Assembly (NCBI GenBank): GCA_002422305.1
Contig: DIUG01000007.1
Location: forward strand, 3,655 to 10,801
DNA: 7,147 bases
Direction: 5' to 3'
DNA from: Patescibacteria group bacterium UBA6164
GTDB taxonomy: Bacteria > Patescibacteriota > Gracilibacteria > BD1-5 > UBA6164
The first letter of the stretch is position 1, and each line of letters starts with the position of its first letter. The position numbers and the translations under genes were made by a program. The notes under the pieces are model-generated. The model saw only the letters and a program-made list of their open reading frames with translations. It was not told the origin of the DNA and searched no databases. This document shows positions 5,573-7,147 of the stretch, one piece after another.

Positions 5573-5791
5573 ATGAATTTTAATTTTTTAACTAAATCTA
5601 TTATTGAAAAATTCATAAATGAAGCAAATAAAGAAGAAAATAAAATATTAATGGAAAAACATATAATAAATCCATTAATAAAGACTTTAAGTGATAAAGT
5701 AGAACCTTATATCAAATTAATGGTAATAATATATATAATAATAATTATTTTAATTATAATAATTTTAATCTTATTATTATTTAATAAATGA
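5573..5791 (+). CDS. Small tail-anchored membrane protein
   Basis: The product has 72 residues. The N-terminal 45 are charged and helical (FINEANKEENKILMEKHIIN, then P-L-I-K-T-L). Residues 47-70 form one very hydrophobic helix made almost only of I, L, V and Y, ending two residues before the C-terminus. This is the layout of a tail-anchored protein facing the cytoplasm. Short proteins of this shape are frequent in giant viruses, but I cannot name the family. Its stop overlaps the start of the glycosyltransferase as ATGA, a 4-base overlap that is tight even for such genomes and may mean a shared transcript or a promoter inside this gene. Confidence 0.7.
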   Translation: MNFNFLTKSIIEKFINEANKEENKILMEKHIINPLIKTLSDKVEPYIKLMVIIYIIIIILIIIILILLLFNK

Positions 5792-6612
5792 TAATAAAAA
5801 AAATTAATTTACATTTTACAATTTTAGTTTGTAGTTATAATGTAGAAAAATATTATTTAAAAAATTTAAATTCTATTTATCAACAAGAATATCCTAATTT
5901 AACTATTATATATATAAATGATGCATCAATTGATAAAACAGATGAATTAGTAAAAGAATATTTAAGAACAAAAGATAATTATATCTATCTAAAAAATGGT
6001 TTTAATATGGGTTCATCAATAAATCGTTATCGTGCAATAAATTTAGCATTTGAATTTAATCCAAAAACGATAATAATATATTTAGATGGAGATGATTGGT
6101 TTTATCATAATAATGTATTAAAAGAATTGAATTTAATTTATCAAAAAGAAAAATGTGATATAACTCATGGGAAAATGATAAAATGGGATGGTAAAATTGA
6201 AAAAAAATTAAATCATAATACTAATACTAAATCATTACCTATTAATCATTTAAAAACAGGAAAAATAGAATATTTCCAAGGATTAAGTTTAAAAAATTAT
6301 TATATTCCTTTTTTAAATAAATTTATTCATTTTACTGGTGAATTAATTGAATTTAATTATGCTCTTTCATTTAATCCTAAAATAATTGAAAATCCAAATT
6401 TTTATTATCTTTATAATGTCGAAAATTCAATGCATTATGATACTTCACCCTATTTAAGAAATAAAAACCAAAAACTTAAACAAATATCAATGAATCATAC
6501 TAGGAAAAAAAAATTATTAAAAAATAATTTAGAAAAAATATCTTTAGATTTGAATATAATAAAATCAATTATATTAAAGTTTAAAATTATAGATTTATTA
6601 AATAATATTTAA
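5788..6612 (+). CDS. Family 2 (GT-A fold) glycosyltransferase
   Basis: The 274-residue protein begins with the nucleotide-sugar-binding Rossmann-like half typical of GT2: FTILVCSYNVEKYY (10-23), then YINDASIDKT (42-51), where Asp45 would contact the nucleotide, then the metal-binding DxD motif in IIYLDGDDWF (Asp100, Asp102). A GFNMGSSINRYRAINLA segment (71-87) fits the usual donor-site helix. The C-terminal half has Y-N-V-E-N-S-M-H-Y-D-T-S and a basic end. There is no membrane segment. It would transfer a sugar from an activated donor, probably to virion proteins or fibre glycans, as giant viruses encode their own glycosylation. Donor and acceptor cannot be read from sequence. The length suits a single catalytic domain. 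Its ATG lies inside the end of the preceding small membrane-protein gene. Confidence 0.88.
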   Translation: MIIKKINLHFTILVCSYNVEKYYLKNLNSIYQQEYPNLTIIYINDASIDKTDELVKEYLRTKDNYIYLKNGFNMGSSINRYRAINLAFEFNPKTIIIYLDGDDWFYHNNVLKELNLIYQKEKCDITHGKMIKWDGKIEKKLNHNTNTKSLPINHLKTGKIEYFQGLSLKNYYIPFLNKFIHFTGELIEFNYALSFNPKIIENPNFYYLYNVENSMHYDTSPYLRNKNQKLKQISMNHTRKKKLLKNNLEKISLDLNIIKSIILKFKIIDLLNNI

Positions 6613-6663
6613 ATTTAAAAATAATATACTACTAGATGAAAAAAAATAATTTAGATATATAAT

Positions 6664-7147
6664 ATGATAAATACACTTTCTAATTTTTTAACTTTAAATG
6701 GATGTTATGGTTATCCATCTGGTAATACTAAAAAAGTTTTATCCCCTTTTGAAGAAAGTTTAGATAAATTAATGGAAAAAGTTGCTTCTAATTTCAAAAG
6801 TAAAGATGAATTAGTGATAGTTCATCCTAAAAAAGATGATATAGTTGCTGAATTTGTAAATGGTAAAGAAGATTTAGTAAATCATTTGAAAGAAAATAAT
6901 TTTAATTTATCTGAAAATGTAAATGTATCAGTTTTAAATAAATTAACAGAAACTAATCCATCTTTTGAATTAGTATTCAAACAAAAAGATAATGAATTAA
7001 TTTTAAATTTTGAAGATTTTGAATGTTTAAATTCTAATCAATCAACTAATGTTGAATCAACTAATGATACTAATGTAGAAACAACTAATGATACTAATGT
7101 AGAAACAACTAATGTTGAATCAACTAATGTTGAATCAACTAATGATA
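6664..7147 (+). CDS. Hypothetical protein with S/T-N-V-E repeat tract, 3' end outside the window
   Basis: An open frame starts at ATG 6664 (MINTLSNFLTLNGCYGYPSG) and stays open for 161 codons to the window edge. Residues 1-125 look like a normal acidic globular domain (FEESLDKLMEKVASNFKSKD, KKDDIVAEFVNGKEDLVNHL). From residue 127 the protein becomes a degenerate repeat of S/T-T-N-V-E and T-N-D-T-N-V-E units. The spacer 6613-6663 before it is A/T only apart from a few bases. I do not recognise a family. The repeats suggest a flexible, possibly glycosylated or surface-exposed tail. The neighbouring glycosyltransferase makes that attractive but unproven. Confidence 0.72.
   Translation, partial: MINTLSNFLTLNGCYGYPSGNTKKVLSPFEESLDKLMEKVASNFKSKDELVIVHPKKDDIVAEFVNGKEDLVNHLKENNFNLSENVNVSVLNKLTETNPSFELVFKQKDNELILNFEDFECLNSNQSTNVESTNDTNVETTNDTNVETTNVESTNVESTND
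7042..7147 (+). repeat. In-frame coding tandem repeat (15- and 24-base units)
   Basis: Units of 15 bases (ACTAATGTTGAATCA, encoding T-N-V-E-S) alternate with 24-base units (T-N-D-T-N-V-E-T), and the tract continues past the window edge. All unit lengths are multiples of three, so changes in copy number keep the frame. The units are nearly identical at DNA level, pointing to recent expansion. Confidence 0.85.

Noticed and set aside
6601..6663. Short AT palindrome after the glycosyltransferase as a 3' hairpin
   Set aside because: The TTAAATA/TATTTAA arms have only one base between them, too short to form a hairpin with a normal loop, and such sequence is common by chance here.

Overview
The window is very AT-rich DNA with tightly packed genes lacking introns. 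It has a giant-virus type 3' hairpin, a family 2 glycosyltransferase, several small membrane proteins and a virus-type transposon. The best reading is a nucleocytoplasmic large DNA virus of the Mimiviridae/Imitervirales kind, from a protist host. This rests on composition, gene style and recognisable proteins; no core viral marker gene lies in the window.

Positions 118-3274 form a complete, precisely bounded transposon. It has identical 28-bp terminal inverted repeats and a duplicated TA target on each side. On the minus strand, just inside the left end, is a dead IS630/Tc1-mariner (DD34E) transposase with an internal deletion, an in-frame stop and a frameshift. On the plus strand follow a 100-residue coiled-coil protein and an apparently intact 652-residue Fanzor, the eukaryotic/viral relative of TnpB RNA-guided nucleases. 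Between the Fanzor stop codon and the right end is a compact, GC-richer segment. It holds three hairpins, two of which have perfectly complementary loops. This is the position and appearance expected of the guide (omega) RNA.

The transposon sits in the last codons of a minus-strand coiled-coil gene. Joining the flanks in silico gives a protein ending D-L-N-stop. In the present allele the inverted repeat supplies five replacement residues and a new stop. The gene's probable 3' hairpin (2-53) now lies about 3.2 kb away on the other side of the element.

Positions 3257-5535 hold four co-directional minus-strand viral genes with gaps of only 27-37 bases: the interrupted coiled-coil gene, a 372-residue two-TM coiled-coil protein, a 129-residue membrane protein and a 101-residue protein. 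From a 37-base divergent gap, plus-strand genes run rightward: a 72-residue tail-anchored protein overlapping by 4 bases a 274-residue GT2 glycosyltransferase, then a protein that leaves the window inside a low-complexity S/T-N-V-E repeat.

The most interesting system is the transposon. It cannot move by its own transposase, yet keeps perfect ends, an intact RuvC nuclease and a structured candidate guide RNA whose predicted guide would target the empty version of the same viral locus.
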